A stretch of DNA of 6,992 nt from Propionibacteriaceae bacterium (GTDB taxonomy: Bacteria > Actinomycetota > Actinomycetes > Propionibacteriales > Propionibacteriaceae): positions 1 through 6,992 of the forward strand of contig DAIESZ010000367.1 in assembly GCA_027346035.1 (NCBI GenBank). Direction: 5' to 3'. The translations under genes were made by a program, and so were the position numbers. Below, piece by piece: positions 1 to 6,424 of this stretch. The notes under the pieces are model-generated. The model made no database searches. It was given only the letters and a program-made list of their open reading frames with translations, and was not told the DNA's origin. The first letter of the stretch is position 1. Each line of letters begins with the position of its first letter.

Positions 1-745
1 CGGAGATCCCGGCGGCGAGGTTGGTCACGAGCGAGATGCCGAGGACGTCCATCCCGCTCTGGCGGGCGGCGATGGCCTCGAGCGCCGTGGACATCCCGAC
101 AAGGTCGCCGCCGATGACCTTGGCCATCTGCACCTCTGCCGGTGTCTCGTAGTGGGGCCCCGGGAACTGGACGTAGACGCCCTCGTCGAGGCCCGGGTCG
201 ACCTCGCGCGCGAGGGCCCGGAGGCGAGGGCTGTAGAGGTCGGTGAGGTCGACGAAGTTCGCTCCCTCGATCGGGGAGTGCGCAGTGAGGTTGATGTGGT
301 CGCGGATGAGCACGGGGGTGCCCGGAACCCAACGGGGGTCGAGGCCGCCGCAGCCGTTGGTCAGCACGACCGTGCGGCACCCAGCCGCCGCGGCCGTGCG
401 CACCCCATGCACGACCGCGCGGACACCCCGGCCCTCATAGAAGTGCGTGCGCGTGCCAAAGACGAGGGCGCGCCGGCCCGTGTCGCCGACGGCGACCGAG
501 CGCAGGGTGCCCGAGTGACCGGCTACCGCCGCGGCGCGGAAACCCGGCACGTCGACGTTGTCGATCGTCGTCAGAGTCTCCCCGAGGAGGTCGGCCGCGC
601 CGCCCCACCCCGAACCCAGCACCAGCGCGATGTCATGGCCTGCCGCGCCGGTGCGTTGCGCGATGACCCGGGCGGCCGCTTCGGCCACGGCGAACGGGTC
701 GGTGGACGGGTCGTCGAGATCGGGAACCGAGGAGGGGGTGCTCAC
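1..745 (-). CDS. punA: purine-nucleoside phosphorylase (trimeric class I), 3' end outside the window
   Basis: It catalyses phosphorolysis of purine (deoxy)nucleosides to free base and (deoxy)ribose-1-phosphate in cytosolic purine salvage. 248 codons are present; family members are about 265-290 residues, so only the C-terminal helix is missing. Seen in order: phosphate-loop GSGWG (44-48), GHSG (76-79), RTHFYEG (99-105), TNGCGGL (129-135), GPHYET (196-201), GMST (217-220) and SLVTNLAAG (238-246). By spacing, E200, M218 and N242 match human PNP Glu201, Met219 and Asn243, which contact the purine or ribose. This argues for PNP rather than methylthioadenosine phosphorylase, which has a different GPRFST-type motif. 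Start: the GTG at 745-743 is the first start after an in-frame TAG at 757-755. It has no Shine-Dalgarno sequence and sits 6 bases after a -10-like TAGAGT, suggesting a leaderless message. The importer ATPase ends 30 bases upstream on the same strand. The M. tuberculosis orthologue is called deoD, a misleading name because it is not the hexameric enzyme. Identity is secure. Confidence 0.95.
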   Translation of the reverse strand, partial: MSTPSSVPDLDDPSTDPFAVAEAAARVIAQRTGAAGHDIALVLGSGWGGAADLLGETLTTIDNVDVPGFRAAAVAGHSGTLRSVAVGDTGRRALVFGTRTHFYEGRGVRAVVHGVRTAAAAGCRTVVLTNGCGGLDPRWVPGTPVLIRDHINLTAHSPIEGANFVDLTDLYSPRLRALAREVDPGLDEGVYVQFPGPHYETPAEVQMAKVIGGDLVGMSTALEAIAARQSGMDVLGISLVTNLAAGIS

Positions 746-751
746 GCCTGG

Positions 752-779
752 ACTCTATCGAGTGGCGCGGCCTCGTCAT
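752..779 (-). promoter_or_regulatory. candidate leaderless promoter of the purine nucleoside phosphorylase
   Basis: On the minus strand there is ATGACG (779-774), a 16-base spacer, TAGAGT (757-752), then 6 bases to the GTG start at 745. The -35 keeps the TGAC core and the -10 fits TANNNT. With no Shine-Dalgarno sequence before the GTG, transcription starting on the G of GTG is plausible; leaderless genes are common in actinobacteria. The -35 overlaps the stop codon of the upstream ATPase gene. This is inferred from sequence only, and chance matches to such short boxes are possible. Confidence 0.4.
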
Positions 780-1870
780 TCGATGACGAGCACCGGGGAG
801 GGCGAGCACCGCACCCCGACCCGCGCGCCGGGGGAGAGCCGTTCGACGTCTCCGCTCGGGACCTGCACCACCACCGTCTCGCCGGAGTCCAGGTCGACCC
901 GGGTGCGGCCCATCGCCCCGAGGAACGTCGCCAGCACCACGGTCCCGTCCCCGTCCTCGGCAGCAGGCTCGAGCACCAGGTGCTCCGGGCGCACGAGTGC
1001 CGTCCCCGGCCCGCTCGTCACCGAACCGGGCAGCGTCGGGACCTCCGTGCCGAGCAGGCTCGCCCGACCCGACGCCACGACGGCGGCCACGCGGTTCACG
1101 GTGCCGACGAAGTCTGCGACGAAGCCGGATGTCGGCCTCGTGTAGAGGTCGGTCGGCGTCGCGAGCTGCTCTAGGCGTCCCTCCCGCATGACGCCCACCC
1201 GGTCGGCCACCGCGAGCGCCTCGTCCTGGTCGTGCGTGACGAACAGGGTGGTCGTGCCGAGCTCGAGCTGGATGCGGCGGATCTCATCGCGCAGCTGCAC
1301 CCGAACCTTCGCGTCGAGTGCGGAGAGCGGCTCGTCGAGCAGGAGCACGGCCGGGGCAACCGCCAGGGCCCGCGCGAGGGCCACCCGCTGCTGCTGCCCG
1401 CCGGACAGCTGGTGCGGGTAGCGGTCGGACTGAGCGGAGAGGCCGACGAGCTCGAGCATCTCACCGGCCCGCGTGGTGTCGGGTCGTCCGCGCATCTTGA
1501 GCCCGAACTCGACGTTGCGCCGGGCCGTCATGTGCGGAAAGAGACTGTAGGCCTGGAAGACCATCCCGATGTCGCGCTTGTTGGTCGGCACGGCGCTGAC
1601 GTCCTGTCCGCCGATGAGCACCCGCCCCGACGTGGCCCGCTCCAGGCCCGCGACGATCCGAAGGGCGGTCGTCTTCCCACAGCCCGACGGGCCGAGCAGG
1701 GCGACGAACTCACCCGGAGCAAGGTTCAGTGTCAGCCCGTCGAGCGCGCGCACCGGGCCGTAGTGACGGTGCAGGTCACTCAGCTCCACCGCGGCGCCGG
1801 AACGCTCCGCGGTGGCGGGCGAGCCGTGGGTTCCTGACGTTTCGGAGGTTTCGGGGGTCTCGGAGGTCAT
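776..1870 (-). CDS. ABC importer ATP-binding protein (PotA/FbpC/PhnT type)
   Basis: This 364-residue cytoplasmic ATPase would power the importer encoded just upstream. All nucleotide-binding motifs are intact: Walker A GPSGCGKT (60-67), Q-loop VFQAYSLFPH (104-113), signature LSGGQ (155-159), Walker B VLLLDE (175-180), D-loop SALD (183-186) and switch His in VTHD (H213). A C-terminal TOBE-like domain follows, roughly 285-362 (VRPEHLVL near 293-300), as in the polyamine, iron and aminoethylphosphonate ATPases. The NBD starts near residue 27. The first ~20 residues are a Ser/Thr/Glu-rich leader (SETPETSETSG) not expected in the family. The ATG at 1870-1868 overlaps the TGA of the preceding permease as ATGA and has a ribosome site AGAGGA at 1882-1877, 6 bases upstream. 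The family and role as importer ATPase are certain; the substrate is not. Confidence 0.95.
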   Translation of the reverse strand: MTSETPETSETSGTHGSPATAERSGAAVELSDLHRHYGPVRALDGLTLNLAPGEFVALLGPSGCGKTTALRIVAGLERATSGRVLIGGQDVSAVPTNKRDIGMVFQAYSLFPHMTARRNVEFGLKMRGRPDTTRAGEMLELVGLSAQSDRYPHQLSGGQQQRVALARALAVAPAVLLLDEPLSALDAKVRVQLRDEIRRIQLELGTTTLFVTHDQDEALAVADRVGVMREGRLEQLATPTDLYTRPTSGFVADFVGTVNRVAAVVASGRASLLGTEVPTLPGSVTSGPGTALVRPEHLVLEPAAEDGDGTVVLATFLGAMGRTRVDLDSGETVVVQVPSGDVERLSPGARVGVRCSPSPVLVIE

Positions 1871-2703
1871 GCCGCATCCTCTGGGGAGGGTTGCTTCCCG
1901 CTCAGCGCCCGCACGCCGCCGACGAAGGAGAGCAGGAACAGCAGGAAGAAGGCGATGGCGAGGAAGGCGAACGAGACGGCGACGGCCATCTGTGCATCGC
2001 GCTTGCCGATCAGGTTGATCGTCGTCTGAAGGTTGTCGCGGCTGAGCAGGGACGCGATCGTGAACTCGCCCAGCACGACGGCAACGGACAGGAACGCCGC
2101 CGACATGATCGCGCCGCGCAGGTTGGGCACGACCACGCGGACCATCACGGTCAGCCAGCTCGCGCCCAGCGACCGGGCCGCCTCGGACAGCGTCGTGACG
2201 TCGATGGCGGAGAGGCCGGCGTCGAGGGCGCGGTAGCTGTAGGGCAGCACGATGACGACGTACGCGAAGGCAAGCAGCACCGATGACTCGCCGAAGAAGT
2301 AGGTGACCCAGGCGTACACCGGGGCGAGGCCCACGACGAGCACGATCGCCGGGACGGTCAGCGGCAGGAGAGAGACGAACTGGACGACCTTGCGGACCCG
2401 GGGGACCCGCAGCCGGACCCAGATCATGGTCGGCAGCAGCAGCACGAGCATGAGCGCCACCGTGAAGACGGTGAGCAGGAGCGAGTTGACGATGCCCTGG
2501 ACGAGCTCGGGGTACTGATCGTTCATCACCGACGGTGAGAAGGCCTGCCGCCACGTCGCCGCGGTGCGCGAGCCGTCGGGCAGCCGGGTCGTGAAGTCGA
2601 GCATGGCGTAGAGGGGCAGGACGAAGAAGGTCCCGAAGACGAGCAGCAGCACCCCTCGGGCGACACGGCCAGCGGGAGTTGCCGGCGGCGGGACCCCGCT
2701 CAT
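1867..2703 (-). CDS. ABC importer permease, second subunit (binding-protein-dependent transport family)
   Basis: This 278-residue inner-membrane subunit would form half of the translocation channel. About six hydrophobic helices are visible, near residues 14-35, 70-95, 107-129, 138-158, 198-220 and 240-263. The cytoplasmic EAA loop that docks on the ATPase is canonical: E174-A175-A176, then G180, ending at P193. The ATG at 2703-2701 overlaps the first permease's TGA as ATGA, and the TGA at 1869-1867 overlaps the ATPase ATG the same way, so three products are translationally linked. The Shine-Dalgarno sequence is weak, which fits coupling. An open frame continues far upstream of this ATG, but it is out of frame with real coding sequence of the first permease and lacks a membrane-protein pattern. 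It resembles PotC/PhnV-type permeases; the substrate is not determinable from sequence. Confidence 0.92.
   Translation of the reverse strand: MSGVPPPATPAGRVARGVLLLVFGTFFVLPLYAMLDFTTRLPDGSRTAATWRQAFSPSVMNDQYPELVQGIVNSLLLTVFTVALMLVLLLPTMIWVRLRVPRVRKVVQFVSLLPLTVPAIVLVVGLAPVYAWVTYFFGESSVLLAFAYVVIVLPYSYRALDAGLSAIDVTTLSEAARSLGASWLTVMVRVVVPNLRGAIMSAAFLSVAVVLGEFTIASLLSRDNLQTTINLIGKRDAQMAVAVSFAFLAIAFFLLFLLSFVGGVRALSGKQPSPEDAA
1877..1882 (-). promoter_or_regulatory. ribosome binding site of the ATPase gene
   Basis: AGAGGA lies 6 bases before the ATG at 1870, inside the last codons of the upstream permease gene. It confirms the ATG within the ATGA overlap as the start, so translation can be both coupled and independently initiated. 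Confidence 0.6.
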
Positions 2704-3584
2704 CGTGCCAACCACCGTGACGTCCGCCGGTCGAGCAGGGCATAGAACGCCATGACGACGGCGACGACGACCACCATGGCGAGAGCCATCGCGGTGCCGA
2801 CGTTCTCCTGACCCAGGACCACCTCGGAGCTCATCGCACCACCGATCTGAAGCGGCAGGATCGGCGAACCCTGCGAGATGAGCGCGGCGGCCGTGGCATA
2901 CGCACTGAACGCGTTGGTGAACAGCAGCAGCGTGGCGCCGAGGAACGACGGCAGCAGGATCGGTCCACCGACGTGTCGCCAGTAGTCCCACCCCGACCCG
3001 CCGAGGGTCTCGGTCGCCTCCCGCCACTGCGGTCGTAGACCATCCACGGACGGAAGGAACACGAGCACCATGAGGGGGATCTGGAAGTAGAGATAGACGA
3101 GGACCAGACCCTTGTTCCACTCGTAGAGCCACGTGCTCCCCGCGAGGTTGATGCCATAGCGCTGCAGGAACACCGTGACGAAGCCGTTGAAGCCGACGGT
3201 CGCGATGAAGGCGAACGCGAGGGTAACACCGCCCAGTTGCGAGAGCACGCCGCTGGCCGAGGTCACGACCCGGCGGAGCACGCTGTCCGTCGGACTCGAC
3301 GCGACGGCATACGACAACAGGGCGCCCAGCACGGCACCACCGAGCGCCGTCACGGCCGAGAGCACCAGGGAATGGGTGAGTGCACCCCTCACCTGGGGCT
3401 CGGCCAGTGCCGTGAGGTTGCCCAGGGTCGGGCGGTTGTCCGCGGTGAGGAACGCCTTGACGACCACGAGAGCGGTCGGCACGAGCAGGAAGATCCCCGT
3501 GTAGAGGAAGAACGGCACGAGGCCCAAGGGGGCGCCCACACGCCTGATGCGTGCGGCCGCCCCCTCGACGCTGCCGTCAGCCAA
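2700..3584 (-). CDS. ABC importer permease, first subunit (binding-protein-dependent transport family)
   Basis: This 294-residue integral membrane protein is the partner of the following permease. Hydrophobic segments lie near residues 22-42, 70-95, 112-138, 158-177, 211-237 and 263-284. The EAA loop is present but divergent: E189-A190, G195/G196, then P208 and P212, where the second Ala of EAA is Thr. The first usable start is a TTG at 3584-3582. It overlaps the lipoprotein gene's stop by 8 bases (TTGGCTGA) and has no clear Shine-Dalgarno sequence, so initiation probably relies on ribosomes finishing the upstream gene. A GTG at 3539-3537 (residue 16) is the main alternative and would still precede the first helix. 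PotB/PhnU-like by position and size; the start is uncertain, the family is not. Confidence 0.9.
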   Translation of the reverse strand: MADGSVEGAAARIRRVGAPLGLVPFFLYTGIFLLVPTALVVVKAFLTADNRPTLGNLTALAEPQVRGALTHSLVLSAVTALGGAVLGALLSYAVASSPTDSVLRRVVTSASGVLSQLGGVTLAFAFIATVGFNGFVTVFLQRYGINLAGSTWLYEWNKGLVLVYLYFQIPLMVLVFLPSVDGLRPQWREATETLGGSGWDYWRHVGGPILLPSFLGATLLLFTNAFSAYATAAALISQGSPILPLQIGGAMSSEVVLGQENVGTAMALAMVVVVAVVMAFYALLDRRTSRWLAR

Positions 3585-4710
3585 CGGTCTTGGCCCAGTT
3601 CGCCGTCAGGTAGTCCTTGGCCTTGGTGGACTGGTCCTCCGTGAGGAACACCGGCTCACCCTCGGCCTTCGGCAGGGCAGCGAAGGCGGCCTTGTCGATC
3701 GTGCCGGCCTGGTTCATCGCGTCCGCCCGCACCGGGCGCGCCCCGCCCTTGAGCCACAGGTTCTGGCCGTCGTCGGAGTAGAGGAACTCCTGCCACAGCC
3801 GGGCCGCCGCGGGGTGCGGAGCCTCCTTGTTGATTGCCTGGACGTAGTAGCTGCCGACCACGGCGTTCTTGGGCACGACGGTCTTCCAGTCGAGCTTGCC
3901 CTTGAGCTTGGCGCCCTGGGCGACGTTGAGGTAGTCCCAGTCGATGACGACCGGCGTCTGGCCCGACTCGATCGTCGCCGGGGTCGGGTCGACGGGCAGG
4001 AAGTTGCCTGCCGCCTTGAGCTTGCCGAAGAACTCGACACCCTTGCTGATGTCGTCGGCCGAACCGCCGGCGCCCAGGGCGGCCATGACGACACCGCTGA
4101 AGGCGGCGCCCGCCTTGGTCGGGTCGCCGTTGAGCGCGACCTTGCCCTTGTATGCCGGCTTGAGCAGGTCCTCGATCGTCGTCGGCGCGGGCACCTTCGT
4201 CGCGTCGTAGCCGATGCTCATGTAGCCGCCGTAGTCGTTGGTCCAGAGGCCGTTCGCGTCCTTCAGCTTGTCGGGGACGGTGTCCCACGTCGACACCTTG
4301 TACGGGGCGAACATCGCGGTGTTGGCCGAGGCGACGGCTCCGCCGAGGTCGAAGACGTCAGGCGCCTTGGACTGGCCCTTGAGGTTCTTGGCGGCGGTGA
4401 TCTCGTCGGCGCTCGATGCGTCCGGCTGCGCGCTGTTGACCTTGATGCCGTACTTGTCACCGAAGGCCTTGATGATCTCGCCGTAGTTGGCCCAGTCGGG
4501 CGGCAGGGCGATGACGTTGAGCTCGCCCTCCTTCTTCGCCGCGGCGACGAGGGCGTCCATGCCCCCGGCGTCCTTGGCGGAGGTCGCAGCCGCCGCGCCG
4601 CCACCGGTGCTCGAGGTCGCGGGCTCCTTGGTGGGCGGGCTGCAGGCGGCGACGCCGGCGAGGGTGAGGATGGCGAGGCCGGCCAGACCGGCGCGCGGGA
4701 GCTGTCTCAT
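3577..4710 (-). CDS. ABC importer substrate-binding lipoprotein (family 1 extracellular solute-binding type)
   Basis: This 377-residue lipoprotein would capture the substrate outside the membrane and deliver it to the two permeases. The N-terminus MRQLPRAGLAGLAILTLAG has a basic start and hydrophobic core, followed by lipobox VAAC with C23 as the predicted lipidated cysteine. A Ser/Thr/Gly/Ala-rich linker (about 24-48) leads to the binding fold. Family-like segments are APDVFDLGGA (116-125), YGGYMSIGYDATKVPAP (160-176), VVIDWDYL (254-261) and HPAAARLWQEFLYSDDGQ (299-316); the last matches the 'remaining helix plus EGQ' end region of iron, polyamine and phosphonate binding proteins. Start: ATG at 4710-4708 with GGAG 5 bases upstream; a longer reading frame to 4935 is rejected because it would bury the signal peptide. 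It is the first gene of the importer operon. The substrate is unknown. Confidence 0.93.
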   Translation of the reverse strand: MRQLPRAGLAGLAILTLAGVAACSPPTKEPATSSTGGGAAAATSAKDAGGMDALVAAAKKEGELNVIALPPDWANYGEIIKAFGDKYGIKVNSAQPDASSADEITAAKNLKGQSKAPDVFDLGGAVASANTAMFAPYKVSTWDTVPDKLKDANGLWTNDYGGYMSIGYDATKVPAPTTIEDLLKPAYKGKVALNGDPTKAGAAFSGVVMAALGAGGSADDISKGVEFFGKLKAAGNFLPVDPTPATIESGQTPVVIDWDYLNVAQGAKLKGKLDWKTVVPKNAVVGSYYVQAINKEAPHPAAARLWQEFLYSDDGQNLWLKGGARPVRADAMNQAGTIDKAAFAALPKAEGEPVFLTEDQSTKAKDYLTANWAKTVG

Positions 4711-4715
4711 CTGAA

Positions 4716-4719
4716 CTCC
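4716..4719 (-). promoter_or_regulatory. ribosome binding site of the lipoprotein gene
   Basis: GGAG lies 5 bases before the ATG at 4710 on the minus strand. It fixes the start in agreement with the signal peptide and lipobox, and excludes the longer upstream frame. Confidence 0.75.
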
Positions 4720-4745
4720 AGTTCTCTTGTGGTCCCCGAGATCGG

Positions 4746-4751
4746 AGTGTA
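4746..4751 (-). promoter_or_regulatory. candidate -10 box of the importer operon
   Basis: TACACT on the minus strand (4751-4746) fits the actinobacterial TANNNT -10. It would start transcription near 4739, giving a leader of about 29 bases with a good ribosome site. No convincing TTGAC-type -35 occurs at 16-19 bases; instead the perfect palindrome at 4774-4785 occupies that position. A promoter that depends on a regulator is therefore possible. Inferred from sequence only. Confidence 0.4.
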
Positions 4752-4754
4752 GCC

Positions 4755-4772
4755 ACGCGCATGCTGGCGCGT
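4755..4772. repeat. inverted repeat, 6-bp arms, between the -10 box and the palindrome
   Basis: ACGCGC (4755-4760) and GCGCGT (4767-4772) are reverse complements separated by 6 bases. The element lies in what would be the -10/-35 spacer of the importer promoter. It could be a second regulator site, but 6-bp GC arms occur often by chance in this genome. Confidence 0.35.
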
Positions 4773-4773
4773 A

Positions 4774-4785
4774 TCCGTTAACGGA
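4774..4785. promoter_or_regulatory. perfect 12-bp palindrome, candidate operator in the divergent intergenic region
   Basis: TCCGTTAACGGA reads identically on both strands and contains one of the few AT-rich cores in the region (GTTAAC). Its centre is about 40 bases upstream of the inferred importer transcription start, the position used by regulators that touch RNA polymerase at the -35. It also lies about 120 bases upstream of the divergent lpdA start, so it could affect both. The CCGTT half is repeated next to it on the minus strand. No regulator gene is visible in the window and the binding protein is unknown. Confidence 0.45.
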
Positions 4786-4906
4786 ACGGGTCGTCGAGGC
4801 GACCCTGTGCCGGCCGGGAAGCGACCGTCTGGGGGCGCGCGCGCTGGGCTGGGACGGGGGTCCTCGGAGGTGGGCCCGGCGCCGACTGCGGTGGTTGGAT
4901 GGTCCG

Positions 4907-6316
4907 GTGATCACACACGAGACGAGCGTTGTCATCGTCGGTGGCGGGCCCGGCGGCTACGAGGCCGCCCTGGTCGCGGCACAGCTCGGCGCCCAGGTGA
5001 CCGTCGTCGAGAAGCACGGCGTGGGTGGCGCCGCCGTGCTCACCGACTGTGTGCCGAGCAAGGCCCTCATCGCGACCGCCGACTACATGTCCGACTTCCG
5101 CGTCGCGAGCCACCTCGGCGTCCGGCTCCAGGACGAGGACGGCGACGAGGTGTCCGACGCCGTCGCGGAGGCGCGCACCGTCAACGAGCGCATCATCGGG
5201 CTCGCGGCGGCGCAAAGTGGCGACATCCGCGACGGTCTCGAGGCGACCGGCGTCCGCGTGGTTCAGGGTCACGCCGAGGTGGCCGAGCGGGGCCTCGTAC
5301 GCGTGCAGCCCGCCGACGGCACTGGCCCGGTGGAGCTGCCGGCTGACGTCATCCTCATCGCGACCGGCTCCACGCCCCGCATCCTGCCGTCGGCCAAACC
5401 GGACGGCGAGCGGATCCTCACGTGGCAGCAGATCTACGACCTCACCGAGCTGCCCGAGAAGATCATCGTGATCGGGTCCGGTGTGACCGGCGCAGAGCTC
5501 GCCCAGGGCTTCCTCGGCCTGGGCTCGAACGTCGTCCTGGTCTCGTCGCGTGACCGCGTGCTCCCCGGCGAGGACGCCGACGCGGCGACCGTCATCGAGG
5601 ACGTCTTCCGCGCCCGGGGCATGGAGGTGCTGAGCCGCTCGCGCGCGTCCGCCGTGACCCGCACCTCGGCAGGGGTCGTCGTCACGCTCGAGGACGGCCG
5701 GACCGTGCAGGGCAGCCACGCCCTGCTCGCCGTCGGCGCCATCCCGCAGACCCGGGGGATCGGCCTCGAGGAGCTCGGCGTCGAGATGAGCGACTCCGGA
5801 CACATCCTGGTCGACAGGGTCTCCCGGACCTCCGTCCCCGGCGTGTATGCCGCGGGCGACTGCACCGGCGTGCTGCCCCTCGCCTCCGTGGCGGCCATGC
5901 AGGGCAGGATCGCGATGTGGCACGCCCTCGGCGACGCCGTGACGCCCCTCAATGTCCGCGGCGTGGCGGCCACCATCTTCACCGAGCCCGAGATCGCGAC
6001 CGTCGGCATGAGCCAGCGGGCCGCGGACGACGACTCGGAGGTGGAGGTCGTCAGGTTGCCCCTGGGTCGCAACCCGCGCGCCAAGATGCAGGGGATCGAG
6101 GTGGGGTTTGTCAAGCTGTTCTGCCGCAAGGGCTATGGGACCGTCCTCGGTGGCGTGGTCGTGGCGCCGAAGGCGTCCGAGCTGATCTTCCCCGTGGCCC
6201 TCGCCGTGCAGAACCGCCTCAACGTCGACCAGGTCGCGAGCACCATCACCGTCTACCCATCCCTGTCGGGGTCCATCGCGGAGGCGGCGCGCCAGCTCCA
6301 TCAGTCAGCGGAGTGA
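4907..6316 (+). CDS. lpdA: NAD(P)H:quinone dehydrogenase, LpdA type (FAD-dependent pyridine nucleotide-disulfide oxidoreductase family)
   Basis: This 469-residue cytosolic flavoprotein passes electrons from NAD(P)H to quinones; the M. tuberculosis relative Rv3303c is the named example and was once called lipoamide dehydrogenase. Seen: FAD-binding VGGGPGGYEA (11-20), NAD(P)-binding GSGVTGAE (190-197), the second FAD motif YAAGDCTG (314-321) and a C-terminal dimerisation domain from about 350. Where true Lpd has the CxxxxC disulfide, this protein has GGAAVLTDCVPSK (40-52): the first Cys is Ala and only C48 remains. The C-terminal His-Glu dyad is replaced by Y450-PSLSGSIAE. Both changes match Rv3303c, as do ILPSAKPDGERILTW and LPLASVAAMQGRIAM. 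Start: GTG at 4907-4909, directly before the first beta strand; an in-frame TTG at 4895 is possible. The Shine-Dalgarno sequence is weak. It ends at 6316 and is divergent from the importer operon. Confidence 0.93.
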   Translation: MITHETSVVIVGGGPGGYEAALVAAQLGAQVTVVEKHGVGGAAVLTDCVPSKALIATADYMSDFRVASHLGVRLQDEDGDEVSDAVAEARTVNERIIGLAAAQSGDIRDGLEATGVRVVQGHAEVAERGLVRVQPADGTGPVELPADVILIATGSTPRILPSAKPDGERILTWQQIYDLTELPEKIIVIGSGVTGAELAQGFLGLGSNVVLVSSRDRVLPGEDADAATVIEDVFRARGMEVLSRSRASAVTRTSAGVVVTLEDGRTVQGSHALLAVGAIPQTRGIGLEELGVEMSDSGHILVDRVSRTSVPGVYAAGDCTGVLPLASVAAMQGRIAMWHALGDAVTPLNVRGVAATIFTEPEIATVGMSQRAADDDSEVEVVRLPLGRNPRAKMQGIEVGFVKLFCRKGYGTVLGGVVVAPKASELIFPVALAVQNRLNVDQVASTITVYPSLSGSIAEAARQLHQSAE

Positions 6317-6365
6317 GACGGTCGCCGGCGCGAGGGTCGGGGCTCCAGGTCGGGCCGCTGGCTTT

Positions 6366-6397
6366 CGCACGCGATTCCGGGGGCGCATCCGCGTGCG
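6366..6397. terminator. GC hairpin between convergent genes, possible bidirectional terminator
   Basis: CGCACGCG (6366-6373) pairs perfectly with CGCGTGCG (6390-6397), an 8-bp stem with a 16-base loop. It begins 50 bases after the lpdA stop and ends 28 bases before the stop of the minus-strand small ORF at 6425. No U-run follows on either side, so it is at best one of the tail-less hairpins seen in actinobacteria. Confidence 0.4.
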
Positions 6398-6424
6398 CTC
6401 AGCTCTCTCGTCGGTAAGGTCCGC

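Noticed and set aside
152..1174. Long plus-strand open frame of 340 codons across the phosphorylase and ATPase genes
   Set aside because: It crosses two well-identified minus-strand genes, its product is Arg/Ala/Gly-rich with no recognisable motif, and long antisense frames are expected at this GC content.
1..4710. Importer as a nucleoside uptake system feeding the phosphorylase
   Set aside because: Proximity is the only support. The binding protein is not of the BMP/PnrA type used by nucleoside ABC importers, and punA next to lpdA is explained by old synteny.
3547..4752. Plus-strand open frame of 401 codons opposite the binding lipoprotein
   Set aside because: It is antisense to a gene with signal peptide, lipobox and ribosome site, and its translation is low-complexity Arg/Gly/Leu/Val.
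4727..4906. Upstream extension of the lpdA frame to 4727
   Set aside because: The added residues are Arg/Gly-rich with no family match, cross the promoter region, and the flavoprotein fold begins right after the GTG at 4907.
4895..4909. Leaderless promoter for lpdA with TTGGAT as the -10
   Set aside because: TTGGAT matches the -10 consensus at only three positions and no -35 occurs at proper spacing; nothing distinguishes it from chance.
4711..4935. Upstream extension of the lipoprotein frame to 4935
   Set aside because: It would place 75 residues before a perfect signal peptide and ignore the GGAG site before the ATG at 4710.
4778..6301. Minus-strand open frame of 507 codons opposite lpdA
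   Set aside because: It mirrors a flavoprotein with clear FAD and NAD motifs; the His/Asp/Arg/Gly-rich product has no family character.
6323..6330. CGCCGGCG palindrome just after lpdA as a terminator
   Set aside because: It is a self-complementary 8-mer with no loop and no following T-run; the hairpin at 6366-6397 is a better candidate.
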